Origin: an uncultured Kiritimatiellota bacterium
GTDB lineage: Bacteria; Verrucomicrobiota; Kiritimatiellia; RFP12; DVOR01
Direction of reading: 5' to 3'
Assembly (NCBI GenBank): GCA_944389545.1
Contig: CALXMT010000002.1
Span: 44,645 to 108,644, forward strand
Length of the DNA: 64,000 nt
Shown piece by piece: positions 23,751-32,498 of this stretch. A program made the position numbers and the translations under genes. Position 1 is the first letter of the stretch. Every line of letters begins with the position of its first letter. The notes below the pieces were generated by a model. It ran no database searches. It had not been told where the DNA came from and was given only the letters and a program-made list of their open reading frames with translations.

Positions 23751-25259
23751 TCACAGGAGTTGCGCGAAGGGGTCGCCGATGGCGGCGAGCCGGGATTTGA
23801 GCATGGCGCGTTGGCCGGCCAAAAGGGAAGGGCGTTCGGCGGCGAGGTTGCGGGTTTCATACGGGTCGGACGCGAGGTCCCAGAGGGCGGCGCCCAAGGA
23901 ATGGCGCTTGGCGTCATAGACGAAGACCGCCTTGGTCGCGGCGCCGCGCAGGCCGCGTTTGCCGGAGAGGATGCCGCTTTTGGGTGCGTCTGGGCCGAGG
24001 GGGACGGGCAGGGTGTGGAAGGTGTCCGTCACGGCGCCGCCGGCGAGGTAGAAATAAAGGCGAGGTTCGGTGAGGTCGGAGCCGGATTGCCCGAGCAGAT
24101 AGGGCGCGAGGTTGCGGCCAACCATGTGCGCGGGGATGGGCTGCCCCAAGAGGCCGAGCAGGGTGGGGGCGAGGTCGAAGGCGTCCACGAGCCCGGCATC
24201 TTGCTTCGGGGCGATGTGCCCGGGCCAACGAATCAGGCAGGGGATGCGCATGGACTCCTCGAAGGGGTTGTTCTTGGCGGGCAGGCCATGCGCACCCAGG
24301 CAACAGCCGTGGTCGGAGCAGAAGAGGACGATGGTGTCCTCGGCGTGACCGGTCTCCGCGAGCGCGTCCAAGATGCGGCCAAACTGTTCGTCGACGCCCT
24401 CCACGGCGGCGAGGTAAAGACCGATGTTCTCGCGGAAATGGTCGCCCATCGGGGTGCCCGCCGGCGGGTAGTCACCAGAGGCGAGCGTGGTCGGGTCAAG
24501 CCCGGCGTAGCGCTTTTTATAGCGCTCGGGGACGAGTTTGTAGCCGGTGTGCGGCGGGTTCATTGAGACAACGAGGGCGAAGGGTCCCTTCGCCTCGCGC
24601 AAGAAGGCGATGGCACGGTCAGCCTCGTGCTCGGGGCCCCAGGCATCGACATAGCGGAAGCCATCGCGGTCGGCCTCGGTGTCCCAGTACATCGGGCGCA
24701 GGTGGTCATCGTAGGTGCCGTAGGCATGCCAGCGGTTGAAGCCGTGGCGGCGCGCGGGTGGGCACCATTCGTTCCACTTCTTGTCGCCGCGGTTGTTGGA
24801 GGTCGGCACCCAAGGGCGATGGGGGGCGTCCAAATGCCACTTGCCGATATAGCAGAGGTCATAGCCCGCCCGTGACAAGACGTCCGACCAACAGTCCAGG
24901 TCGGCGCGGAGCTCCGGACCGCGGCGTTGCTCGGTGGAGACGCAGTTACCCGTCACGCCGCTCACCCAGGGGAGCGCGCCGGACATGAGGATGGCGCGGA
25001 AGGGGCTGCAGACCGGATAGTTGCTGACGGCTTGTGTGAAGGCGCGGGCCTCGGCGGCGAAGGCGTCCAGGCGCGGGGTGCGCACCTTGTCCGCGCCCAT
25101 GAATCCCATTGCCTGCGCCCGCATCTGGTCGGGGAAGACAATCACGAGGTTGGGACGGGCGGAGGGATGCGCGAAAGGTTGCGCCGCGGGCAAACGCGTT
25201 GCGCAGAGCGCCATGCCGCACCCTGCCAAAAACATCCGTCTGGAAAGCGTTGTGCCCAC
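23751..25259 (-). CDS. Tat-exported sulfatase
   Basis: 502 residues. Arylsulfatase-type enzyme removing sulfate esters, probably from polysaccharides, in the periplasm or outside. The N-terminus has a twin-arginine signal (SRRMFLAGCG). The core begins PNLVIVFPDQMR, with metal-binding D44. The formylglycine motif is C-S-P-F-R (C84), fitting C-x-P-x-R and needing an FGE-type maturase. Other motifs are GKWHLDAPHRPW, FCSDHGCCLGAHG (metal ligands) and PYETRNLA near the C-terminus. Length is typical. It is the first gene of the operon with trmB, the amidohydrolase and the acyltransferase. With the GH29, GH2 and GH31 enzymes elsewhere in the window it suggests use of sulfated glycans (inference). 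Confidence 0.93.
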   Translation of the reverse strand: MGTTLSRRMFLAGCGMALCATRLPAAQPFAHPSARPNLVIVFPDQMRAQAMGFMGADKVRTPRLDAFAAEARAFTQAVSNYPVCSPFRAILMSGALPWVSGVTGNCVSTEQRRGPELRADLDCWSDVLSRAGYDLCYIGKWHLDAPHRPWVPTSNNRGDKKWNEWCPPARRHGFNRWHAYGTYDDHLRPMYWDTEADRDGFRYVDAWGPEHEADRAIAFLREAKGPFALVVSMNPPHTGYKLVPERYKKRYAGLDPTTLASGDYPPAGTPMGDHFRENIGLYLAAVEGVDEQFGRILDALAETGHAEDTIVLFCSDHGCCLGAHGLPAKNNPFEESMRIPCLIRWPGHIAPKQDAGLVDAFDLAPTLLGLLGQPIPAHMVGRNLAPYLLGQSGSDLTEPRLYFYLAGGAVTDTFHTLPVPLGPDAPKSGILSGKRGLRGAATKAVFVYDAKRHSLGAALWDLASDPYETRNLAAERPSLLAGQRAMLKSRLAAIGDPFAQLL

Positions 25260-25312
25260 CTGCTGGAAGGTGTGAAGGGGCGGCGAAAGGTCGCACGCCC
25301 CTTCGCTGGGAA

Positions 25313-26509
25313 TTATTCCTGGGCGCCGAAGTAAGGCTCGTCGTCCGCGAAGGGGTCGCCGGAGGGACCGTTCGCGAGCGCACCTTGGTAGGAGACACAG
25401 AGGTCCACGAGAGCCTCGGCCTGGGCCGGGGTCACGGTGAGGGTGAGGGTGGCGGTGGTACCCGTGGCCTCGCAGGTGACCGAATCGGCGAGTTGGGCGA
25501 AGGGCTCGGCGTAGGGGGTCCCGGTGAACTGGGGCACAATCATCTGGTGTGCCATCACCTTGATCGCGATGAACTGGTCGCGCATGAGCACGGCGGTTTC
25601 CTCGGACTCAGTGTTGGCCTCGAGGGTGAGCTGCATATTGCCATCCGGATTATAACAGGTGGTGAGGGAGATCGCGTGCATCTGGAAGAGGAAGGGCACG
25701 TTGAGCATGACTTCCTGGCGGTCCGTGGGCGATGTGACGTAGCGGTTCATCAGGTCGGCGACGTCACGGACGATGAGCTTGCACCAAGGGCCAGCCTCCG
25801 TGGGTGCTTGGAAGGCCTTGGCCAGCGGGGAGTCCGCAGCGGGGGCCTCTGTGTTGCCGACGGCGCGGTCGGCGGTCGCTTGTGTGTCGCTGACAACGAA
25901 CGTGAACCCGCCTTCGATGGACTTCCAGCCAACGAAGGGATCCGCACCGGCGCTTTCCGGGTCAACCGAGGTGAGCACGGTCCATTGACCGTCCTTCTCC
26001 AGTTTGATTTCGTTGCTGAGATTGTCCGCAATCAGTTTCTCAACGGCTTTGTTTGCTTCATCGAGGTTTGCCTCGGGATTGCCAATGAAGCAATAGAGGC
26101 CCAAGTCTGCCGGCCACTGATCCTGGTCAAACAAGCTAAACGCTGTTACGGTCTTTGGCAGGGTCACGGCGTAGGTCACGTGGCGCAGGGTGGGCATCTC
26201 GCCTTCCGGGGTCATGCCGAGGGTGGCCTTGAGCAACGGTTGCAGCTCTTCCGGAATGGTGATGCCGGAGGTTTCCACGAGGGCTTGAGTCTTCTTTTGG
26301 AGCGCCTCCCAGGCGGCTTTGTTGGGGACGTCTTGGTTTAGACGGTCCGCCACAATGAGGATCTCCGTGCCGGGGACGGCCCAGGCGGGATTGGGGTTAT
26401 TGTTCGTGTTGTTTTGCGTTTCGGCAGTTTGGTCGCCACATCCGGTGAAACACCAAACGGCGAGCGCGGAGCAAATGCCAAGTGCTGGCAGACACAGTTT
26501 CTTTTTCAT
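25313..26509 (-). CDS. Predicted lipoprotein, member 3 of a tandem paralogue family
   Basis: 398 residues from the ATG at 26509. N-terminus MKKKLCLPALGICSALAVWCFTGC gives a lipobox (FTGC), so it is probably lipid-anchored, followed by an Asn/Thr-rich linker. The mature protein shares a whole-length pattern with the next two genes: PGTE-LIVADRLNQD, a region with LGLYCFIGNPE, RDVADLMNRYVT, RDQFIAIKVM, IVPQF-GTPY and SVTCE--GTTATLTLTVTP-QAEAL. A Glu/Asp-rich end reads DDEPYFGAQE. I do not recognise the family. Two paralogues lie immediately upstream on the same strand with ~60-bp gaps. Function unknown. Confidence 0.85.
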   Translation of the reverse strand: MKKKLCLPALGICSALAVWCFTGCGDQTAETQNNTNNNPNPAWAVPGTEILIVADRLNQDVPNKAAWEALQKKTQALVETSGITIPEELQPLLKATLGMTPEGEMPTLRHVTYAVTLPKTVTAFSLFDQDQWPADLGLYCFIGNPEANLDEANKAVEKLIADNLSNEIKLEKDGQWTVLTSVDPESAGADPFVGWKSIEGGFTFVVSDTQATADRAVGNTEAPAADSPLAKAFQAPTEAGPWCKLIVRDVADLMNRYVTSPTDRQEVMLNVPFLFQMHAISLTTCYNPDGNMQLTLEANTESEETAVLMRDQFIAIKVMAHQMIVPQFTGTPYAEPFAQLADSVTCEATGTTATLTLTVTPAQAEALVDLCVSYQGALANGPSGDPFADDEPYFGAQE

Positions 26510-26570
26510 GGTCGTTCCTTTCGTGGTTTGATGAAGGCAAACGTGCATCATATGAATCCCTGCGGGAGGC

Positions 26571-27716
26571 TCATTCGTAATCACCGAAGTAAAGCGCGTC
26601 ATCGGAGAGAGGCTCGGCGGGGGTCTCGTCCGCGGACAAGGCTTCCTGGGCGGCGTAGAAGTCAAGAATCGCCTCGGCCTGATCCGGGGTCAGGGAGAGC
26701 GCGAGAACGGCGACGTTGCCTTTGACCTCACAGGTCGCGGAATCGATGAGCTCGGCGAAGAGGTCGGCATAGGGCGTCCCATAGAATTGGGGGACAATCC
26801 CCTGGCGGAGCATCACTTTGAACGTGATGAGCATGTCGCGGGCCTGCAATGCCTCGGCGGCGGAGTCGGTGATGGCCTTGACTTCAAGCTGCAGGGTGCC
26901 GTCCGCGCGATAGAAGAGCGAGGCAATCAAGCCATGCGTTTGAAAGATGAAGGGCATGGTCGCCATGACTTCTTGGCGCTCCGCAGGGTCCGTCACGTAG
27001 CGGTCGAGCAGGTCGGCGACGTCTCGGACGACAATGCGTCCCCAAGGGCCCTGAGCGGAGGGAGCCTTGAAGGCCTCGGCCAATGGGGTTTTCGGCGCGG
27101 GGGCGACCCGGTTGCCGACGGCCTGCTCGGCGGAGTCGTAATCCTTGCAAAGCGTGACGGCGAAGCCGCGGTCGATGGGGCACCAGGCGATGAGCGGCAT
27201 ACCGGCGGCCTCAAGCGGGTCGAGAGGGGTAAGCGCAGTCCAGCGCCCCTTGTGCGTCAGTCGCGCGCCGGAGTCCGGGCGGCCTGTGACCAACTTCTCG
27301 ATGGCGGCGTTCACGCCCGTCAAATCCACCCTTGGATTTTCAATGAAACAGTAGAGCCCCAACCGGTCCGGCCATTTGTCCTGGTCGAGTTGCGCAAAGG
27401 CTTCCAGGGTATTCGGCAAGGTCACGGAGACAGTCCAAGACTTTACGTCTTTGATTTCGCCGTCCGGGGTCATGCCGAAGGCGGCCTTGAGGAGCGGAAG
27501 GAGGTCGTCGGGGACATCGTCCAGGTTGGCGTCAAACAGGTCTGCGTATTTTTCCTCGATGGCGTCCCAGCGGGCCTGATCGGGGATGTCGGCGTCCAGT
27601 CGGTCGGCGACGAAGAGGAGGTCTGTCCCGGGGATGGCCTGGGTGGGGGCAGGCGCTGCCAAGAGAAGCGGCGCGGCGAGGGCACAGACTGTGGACAAAA
27701 TCAGGCAACGTTTCAT
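26571..27716 (-). CDS. Exported protein, member 2 of the tandem paralogue family
   Basis: 381 residues from the ATG at 27716. The signal peptide (KRCLILSTVCALAAPLLLAA) has no lipobox, so this copy is predicted to be soluble and periplasmic or secreted. It shares PGTDLLFVADRLDAD, LGLYCFIENPR, VRDVADLLDRYVTDP, GIVPQFYGTPYADLF and SATCEVKGNVAVLALSLTP with the downstream neighbour; the two are the closest pair of the three. The end is acidic (DDALYFGDYE against DDEPYFGAQE). Unknown function. It lies 61 bp from the neighbour on one side and 62 bp on the other, probably in the same transcript. Confidence 0.85.
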   Translation of the reverse strand: MKRCLILSTVCALAAPLLLAAPAPTQAIPGTDLLFVADRLDADIPDQARWDAIEEKYADLFDANLDDVPDDLLPLLKAAFGMTPDGEIKDVKSWTVSVTLPNTLEAFAQLDQDKWPDRLGLYCFIENPRVDLTGVNAAIEKLVTGRPDSGARLTHKGRWTALTPLDPLEAAGMPLIAWCPIDRGFAVTLCKDYDSAEQAVGNRVAPAPKTPLAEAFKAPSAQGPWGRIVVRDVADLLDRYVTDPAERQEVMATMPFIFQTHGLIASLFYRADGTLQLEVKAITDSAAEALQARDMLITFKVMLRQGIVPQFYGTPYADLFAELIDSATCEVKGNVAVLALSLTPDQAEAILDFYAAQEALSADETPAEPLSDDALYFGDYE

Positions 27717-27778
27717 GGGAACCTCTTTTCTGTCTTGGGTGGTATGGGAGTCTTTCGTTCTCGAAGCGGCGGATGTGC

Positions 27779-29020
27779 TCACTCTTCCTCAAAGTCGATT
27801 GCGTCAAGGATGGCGCGGGCCTCCTCTTCCGTCATGGGGGCGGCGTCAGGCTCCTCGATGGCGGGGAGGGCGCGTTGTGCCTCCTGCTTCGCCTCGATGG
27901 CCTTCCACTCCTTCCAAAGGGAACAATATTGCTCCATCGTCAAGGTGAGCGACACCGTGGCAGTGTCCCCTTTGCTTTCACACTGCGTGCCCATCAACCA
28001 ACGCGAGGTCTGCGAATCCGGGGCGCCAAAAATCTGCGGGACGATCAGGCCCCCCACCATCATTTTATAGGCGATGAACGTATCTCGCACCATGGCGGCC
28101 GATTCTTCGTCTTCAGCCTTTGCGACGATGTCCAATGTGATGGCCTTGGTCTCGTTGACACCGATCTGAACCCAAAAATCCGAGACAGTTCGGAGCCAAC
28201 CCACGGACATGTCGAGTTGCGCCGCGAGTTCCGGGTCCGTGACAAAACGCTTCAAGAGCCCCTTGACATCGCGGGCCAAGAACCTAAACATCGTGTATTG
28301 GGCGGGCGCGCAGAGACGCTCCACGGCGGCGTCGCCCGCCGCCGAAGGCGCCTTCCCCGCGAGCAACGCGTCCGCTTTCGCGAAGGCATCCCCCAACACA
28401 CACACCACACCGCCCGGGATGGGCCGCCACCCGCCCAGGACGTCCGGCGCGTTGGGTTGTTCGGCCTTGGTCTTCGCCGTGAGGCGGATGGTCTGCCATT
28501 CACCCTGCGGTACACGCTCCACCGTGCCGATGCCCTGCGCGAGCTCATCGATACAGGCGATGGCGGCTTCGGGGTCAAAGGTCGGGTTCTCGATGATGCA
28601 ATAGGCCTCGCCGAAGAGGGTGGGATCAAAGTCCGTGCCCTGCGCCTCCGACATCTTCTCCGGGAGGCACCACGACAGCGTGATGGACTGTGCGGGGTAG
28701 ATGCCCAGGTCGTCTTTCGCTCCCAGGAACGTTGTCAAGAAACGCTCAAATCCGTTGCCTGAAGAAGCGAAGAATAGCGGGCTGGTGGCGATGGCCAATG
28801 ACGTATTTACTTGATTGTCTGCGAGAAAGGGGCCTTCCGGCACGCCGGCCTCGGTCAGCGCGGCTCGCCACGCACGCACCACGTCGCGTTCCCGGTCTGG
28901 CTGGCCTTGTACTGTGAGAACAAAATCGGCCTCCGCCGGCACCCATTTCGCCGATGGCGCCGCCACCCCGCACGCCGCCAACGCCGCGCACGCAAAACCC
29001 AAAAGCATTCCTTTTTTCAT
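27779..29020 (-). CDS. Exported protein, member 1 (most divergent) of the tandem paralogue family
   Basis: 413 residues from the ATG at 29020. N-terminus MKKGMLLGFACAALAAC carries a possible lipobox (LAAC). The body keeps the family landmarks in the same order: EAYCIIENPTFD, FLARDVKGLLKRFVTDP, VRDTFIAYKMM, LIVPQIFGAPD and QCESKGDTATVSLTLT. It differs strongly elsewhere and has an acidic, Ala/Glu-rich C-terminal helix (EEEARAILDAIDFEEE). An extended -10 promoter lies just upstream (29054-29062), so this gene probably leads the three-gene transcript. Function unknown. The DIENPxFD-type and RDV---L--RFVTDP motifs would be good search seeds. Confidence 0.85.
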   Translation of the reverse strand: MKKGMLLGFACAALAACGVAAPSAKWVPAEADFVLTVQGQPDRERDVVRAWRAALTEAGVPEGPFLADNQVNTSLAIATSPLFFASSGNGFERFLTTFLGAKDDLGIYPAQSITLSWCLPEKMSEAQGTDFDPTLFGEAYCIIENPTFDPEAAIACIDELAQGIGTVERVPQGEWQTIRLTAKTKAEQPNAPDVLGGWRPIPGGVVCVLGDAFAKADALLAGKAPSAAGDAAVERLCAPAQYTMFRFLARDVKGLLKRFVTDPELAAQLDMSVGWLRTVSDFWVQIGVNETKAITLDIVAKAEDEESAAMVRDTFIAYKMMVGGLIVPQIFGAPDSQTSRWLMGTQCESKGDTATVSLTLTMEQYCSLWKEWKAIEAKQEAQRALPAIEEPDAAPMTEEEARAILDAIDFEEE

Positions 29021-29053
29021 GGCAACATCCTCTGTTGAGTGATTGATAAAAGT

Positions 29054-29062
29054 AGTCTACCA
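29054..29062 (-). promoter_or_regulatory. Extended -10 promoter for the paralogue cluster
   Basis: On the minus strand, TGG-TAGACT lies 34 bp before the ATG at 29020. The same TGTGGTAGACTA string occurs upstream of hcp. Confidence 0.55.
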
Positions 29063-29137
29063 CATTTTACCCCCACCGTCCAATGTCACGCCTCAATCCA
29101 GTACTGTCCGGGGAAGTTTCCACGAAGACACAAAGGG

Positions 29138-29205
29138 AACGCAAGGGCCTGGGCACTTCACCGTTCGGCGCGTTGCGCCTCACTACCGTGCCCATCCCTT
29201 GCGTT
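29138..29205 (+). repeat. Palindromic intergenic repeat B, copy 2
   Basis: Best-preserved copy: AACGCAAGGG with CCCTTGCGTT, GGGCAC with GTGCCC, and inner GGCGC-GTT-GCGCC all pair perfectly. It is preceded by CCACGAAGACACAAAGG, the shared flank of the repeat superfamily. Confidence 0.9.
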
Positions 29206-29249
29206 TCCATGTTTTTTCGGAAAGTCACCAGGCTTCACAGTAGGACAAA

Positions 29250-29266
29250 GGGCGGCGTTGCCGCCC
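29250..29266. repeat. Perfect 7-bp hairpin GGGCGGC-GTT-GCCGCCC
   Basis: Isolated hairpin of the same style as the variable-stem hairpins in other gaps, between repeats B and D. Confidence 0.6.
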
Positions 29267-29332
29267 CGCTGATTGGCTGATTGGAGTTCTTGGTGGGGCA
29301 CTACCCTACATCTTTACTATTCTCTTACCTGA

Positions 29333-29440
29333 CAAGGCGCGAAACGGAGGGCGGCGGTCGCGGTCAGCGGCGAAGCCGCAGAGTGACCGATGGAGCCCGA
29401 AGCGGTTCGCGCCTCCCCTCGCGTCTTTGCGGTTCCCATT
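29333..29440 (+). repeat. Palindromic intergenic repeat D, copy 1
   Basis: About 105 bp. Outer arms AGGCGCGAAACG and CGGTTCGCGCCT pair with one mismatch; inside lies a nested GCGGC-GAA-GCCGC. The right flank reads CGCGTCTTTGCGGT. Other copies are at 46626 and 57374. It ends ~60 bp before the kinase start. Confidence 0.88.
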
Positions 29441-29484
29441 TTCCACGAGTACGATTGACTGCGTGTCGCGGGGCGGGGCGCTTT

Positions 29485-29493
29485 TGGTATACT
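29485..29493 (+). promoter_or_regulatory. Extended -10 promoter immediately before the kinase start
   Basis: TGG-TATACT ends 7 bases before the ATG at 29501, so the transcript would start at or next to the initiation codon (leaderless). No Shine-Dalgarno sequence is visible. Confidence 0.5.
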
Positions 29494-29500
29494 GAGATGC

Positions 29501-31744
29501 ATGGAAGCGCAGTGTGAGGAGATTCCCTGGGCGCTTGCCCCCGGCGAGGGGGTGGGCGAGTGGTTTGTGCGTGCCCGGCTGGGACGCGGCGGCATGGGCG
29601 AGGTCTATGCCGTGCGCGATGCGTCCACCGGACAGCTTTTCGCGCTCAAGCTTTTTCTCGCTGAGGGGAAGGATGCGGACTTCCTGCGGCAGCGTTTCCG
29701 CGATATGGCGGCGACGCTTCTGAACGTGGCGCATCCCCATGTCGCCAAGATTCTGCGCACGGGGGTGCTCGCGCTCACCGGTCGCCCCAATCCCGTCCCT
29801 TATGTCCTCATGACCCTGGTCGGTGTCACGCCGGAGGTGCGCGGTGCGGCGTTGGACGATCCGGCCACGCTGTTGGACGCCCCGACACCGTTGGCGGATG
29901 CCACGCTTGTCTCGTTCACCGCCGCAGACTTGTTGGCCTCCAAGCGCGGGGTGCCGTTGCCGTTGCTTGAGCAACTGTGGACTGAGAGCGCCGAGGCGCT
30001 CCGTTATCTTCACGCGCAGGGCATCGCCCATGGCGACGTCAAGCCCGGGAATCTGCTTCTTTCCGCGGGCGGTCATGTCACGCTTACGGACTTTGGCATG
30101 GCGCGCGTGGATGCAGGGCCGCTCCGGCCGCCGGGTTATGAGCCCACCTTGGCGGATTTGCGCGGCGCAGTCCGCGGCACGCCGGATTACCTTGCTCCGG
30201 AGTGTCTGCGCGGCGGCCCGCCGACCCCGGAGGCCGACCTCTATGCCCTGGGTGCGACCTTCTTCTTGTTGCGCACCGGCGTGCCGTATGCCGAGAGTCC
30301 GGCGGTCCGTCTGCTTCTGGAGGACTCGTTGAGTCCGGATTGGCGTGAACGCTTCCGTGCGCTTTTGGCGCCGGACCCCACCACGCGCCATTGGCCGCCC
30401 CTTGCACCCAAACGACCGGTGATGAGCCGTCGGGCCTGGCTGGGATTGGGGGTGTGCGTGGTGGCCAGCGTGGTCGGCGGCGGATTGGCCGTGCACCTGC
30501 TCCGCGGGGATGTCCCTGTGCCGGAGGCCGCCACGCAAGATTCCCCTGCGGCGGACTCCGCGTCGGCGTCTTCTCCCATTGTGCAAGATTGGGCGGCGGG
30601 GCGACCCATTGTCTTGGGGCCCGGGCAACGCGCTGAGGTGGGGGCCGCTTTCGCCACGGAGGTGCCGGGCATCACCTTGGGTCGCGGGGCGAGGTTGGAT
30701 TTCCGCCTGGAGGGTCAAGCGTGGCGCCTCGGCCCCGCCGTGATTGACGACACCGCGACCTTGGCGGTGTGGGGCCCGGGCAAGTTGACCGTCTCGGGCG
30801 ATGCCTCGCGGAAGTTTCGCGGCGCTTTGCGTCTGGAGCAAGGCGCGGATGTGCGGTTCGAGGGGATTTGCGGTGGCCCGCCTCGCTTGTCGCTTACGCA
30901 GGGGAGCACGCTTTCCGTGCCGGGCAACAATCTTCGCTTGAACCAGCAGTGCCGAGCCTTGGACCTTGCGGACGGAGGGACGTTTCGTTATACCGGCAAA
31001 CGCCTTTTTCTCAACTTGTCCGCGGAAAAGCCTGTCCGCTTGGGGAGCGGGGCGGTGGCCGACGCCCATTGGGTCTTTTATGGCGGACGGTTCCATGCCG
31101 TTGCGGGCGGCGGCACTGTGTCTGGCGATGGCCATATCTATGGCGACCTGCGGCTTTCCGCCGAGGCGGGGGCGGTCTTGACTCTGCGTGGGCGCCTCAT
31201 GATGTACGATTATTGGAAGCATGGGCGCATCCTCGTCACGAAGGAGAATGGCGGCACGGTCGTCTTTGCGTTGGATCCCTGTTGCCCGCTTTGCGCGGTT
31301 GAGCTCAACGCGGGCCGCACGGTGCTTCGCACTCGGGTCGTGCAGGACCTTGAGCGCAATTGGTGCGGCAAAAAGGATTGCGGCGATTGGACGCTTCGCC
31401 GCGGCGCCACACTTGCCGGCACGGGAGGCCTCATGTTCTCTCAAGAAGCCCGCTTGATTGTCGAGGCGGGGGGCATTTTGGAGGGTGGCGAGGAGGGCCG
31501 CGGCACGCTCACGCTGTCGCGCGTTGCCCTTCGGCCCGACGCTGTTTTGTCCTGCCGCGGCGGTACGGTCGTCATCGGAGCGCTTGAGGCGCAAGGACCG
31601 GTCACGGTTCGACTGGATGGCGCCGAGCCCGGCCTGCTCCTTACTTGGGAGACGCTGGAAGGGCCCGTTCCCGAATTTCGGGCTGAAGGGCTTCCTGCCG
31701 GCCGCGCCCTCCGTGTGGAATCCAATGGGTTGAGACTGACATGA
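29501..31744 (+). CDS. Membrane Ser/Thr protein kinase with large extracytoplasmic domain
   Basis: 747 residues. Hanks-type kinase: glycine loop GRGGMGEV (28-35), invariant lysine in ALK (50), catalytic loop HGDVKPGN (177-184, glycine replacing the usual arginine of HRD), DFG at 197-199 and YLAPE near 230-234. A transmembrane helix at about 313-334 is followed by ~410 residues outside, beta-rich and Gly-rich with many LRLEQG/GTLTLSR-like strands, resembling a beta-helix or autotransporter-like fold. The kinase would sense outside signals and phosphorylate cytoplasmic proteins. The stop overlaps the ECF sigma gene as ATGA. Kinase-ECF pairs are known from Planctomycetes and relatives, where phosphorylation can activate the sigma factor; here this is inferred. 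Confidence 0.92.
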   Translation: MEAQCEEIPWALAPGEGVGEWFVRARLGRGGMGEVYAVRDASTGQLFALKLFLAEGKDADFLRQRFRDMAATLLNVAHPHVAKILRTGVLALTGRPNPVPYVLMTLVGVTPEVRGAALDDPATLLDAPTPLADATLVSFTAADLLASKRGVPLPLLEQLWTESAEALRYLHAQGIAHGDVKPGNLLLSAGGHVTLTDFGMARVDAGPLRPPGYEPTLADLRGAVRGTPDYLAPECLRGGPPTPEADLYALGATFFLLRTGVPYAESPAVRLLLEDSLSPDWRERFRALLAPDPTTRHWPPLAPKRPVMSRRAWLGLGVCVVASVVGGGLAVHLLRGDVPVPEAATQDSPAADSASASSPIVQDWAAGRPIVLGPGQRAEVGAAFATEVPGITLGRGARLDFRLEGQAWRLGPAVIDDTATLAVWGPGKLTVSGDASRKFRGALRLEQGADVRFEGICGGPPRLSLTQGSTLSVPGNNLRLNQQCRALDLADGGTFRYTGKRLFLNLSAEKPVRLGSGAVADAHWVFYGGRFHAVAGGGTVSGDGHIYGDLRLSAEAGAVLTLRGRLMMYDYWKHGRILVTKENGGTVVFALDPCCPLCAVELNAGRTVLRTRVVQDLERNWCGKKDCGDWTLRRGATLAGTGGLMFSQEARLIVEAGGILEGGEEGRGTLTLSRVALRPDAVLSCRGGTVVIGALEAQGPVTVRLDGAEPGLLLTWETLEGPVPEFRAEGLPAGRALRVESNGLRLT

Positions 31745-32352
31745 AGCCGCCGGACACCCCGCGTACCTTGATTCGCAATCTGGCCGACCCCGAGGCCAAA
31801 GAGGCGCAGTGGAGTCGCTTTGTGGCGCTTTATGAGCCGCTTGTCCATGCATGGCTGTCCTTTCGGGGGTTGCGTGACGATGTGCTGGAGGAGGCCACTC
31901 AGGACGTCTTGGTTCGTTTGGTCAAGGCACTTCGGAATAACCCTTATGACCCGGAGCGGGCCCGTTTCCGCACCTATCTGGGGTGCATTGTCGATAGTGT
32001 CGCGCGTGACTGCTTTCGGCGTGTGGCCGGAGAAAATCGCCGGCGCGGTGAGCTTAGCGGGCAGGCCATCACGGCCATCCAAGACCCCTCCCCGGGGATT
32101 GATGAGCGATTGGACTTTCAGTTTCGGCTTGCCGCATATGAGGTCGCACTTGGCGTTGTCCGGCAGGATGTAGGGCTTTCTGCGTTTCAGCAGGTTGTCT
32201 TTGATGCTTGCATTGTGGGGGAAGAGGCGCCCACGGCGTTGGCCAAGCGCTTGAGCTGTCGGGCCAACACGGTCATTCAAGCCCGGCGGCGCCTGCTGGC
32301 CCGCGTCCGCGCCCATGCCGACGCGTTTATTCAGGGCCCGGGAGGGCGCTGA
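31741..32352 (+). CDS. ECF-type RNA polymerase sigma factor
   Basis: 203 residues. Sigma-70 family factor of the extracytoplasmic-function type. Region 2 is visible around residues 25-90 (FVALYEPLVHAWL, EEATQDVLVRLVKAL, RFRTYLGCIVDSVARDCFRR), and region 4 with a helix-turn-helix around 155-190 (FQQVVFDACIVGEEAPTALAKRLSCRANTVIQARRRLLARVR). There is no anti-sigma gene next to it; instead it is translationally coupled (ATGA) to a membrane kinase, suggesting control by phosphorylation. It ends in a hairpin GGGCGC-TGAC-GCGCCC that overlaps its stop codon. Confidence 0.92.
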   Translation: MKPPDTPRTLIRNLADPEAKEAQWSRFVALYEPLVHAWLSFRGLRDDVLEEATQDVLVRLVKALRNNPYDPERARFRTYLGCIVDSVARDCFRRVAGENRRRGELSGQAITAIQDPSPGIDERLDFQFRLAAYEVALGVVRQDVGLSAFQQVVFDACIVGEEAPTALAKRLSCRANTVIQARRRLLARVRAHADAFIQGPGGR

Positions 32353-32409
32353 CGCGCCCTAGAGAACAGAAAACAGAAAACAGGGAACAGAGAGCGCCCC
32401 TGCGGGGCG
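32344..32409 (-). repeat. 7-mer and hairpin repeat module H (inverted)
   Basis: GGGCGC-TGAC-GCGCCC (32344-32359), then an AGAGAACAGAAAACAG tract, then CGCCCC-TGC-GGGGCG (32395-32409). The same order, reversed, is found at 50908, 45383, 55388 and 62806. Both hairpins pair perfectly here. Confidence 0.75.
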
Positions 32410-32498
32410 ACGGATGAGGCGTTGTACAAAGCGGCGTCAGCCGCCGTCCTGGGGGGCTTACTACGTTGTGGGCGTGCGCTTTCCAAGAAACGAAGAGG

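Noticed and set aside
29107..29225. Short peptide gene in repeat B (reading KGLGTSPFGALRLTT)
   Set aside because: The same reading occurs in several copies because the DNA repeats; some copies are inverted or broken and none has a ribosome site.
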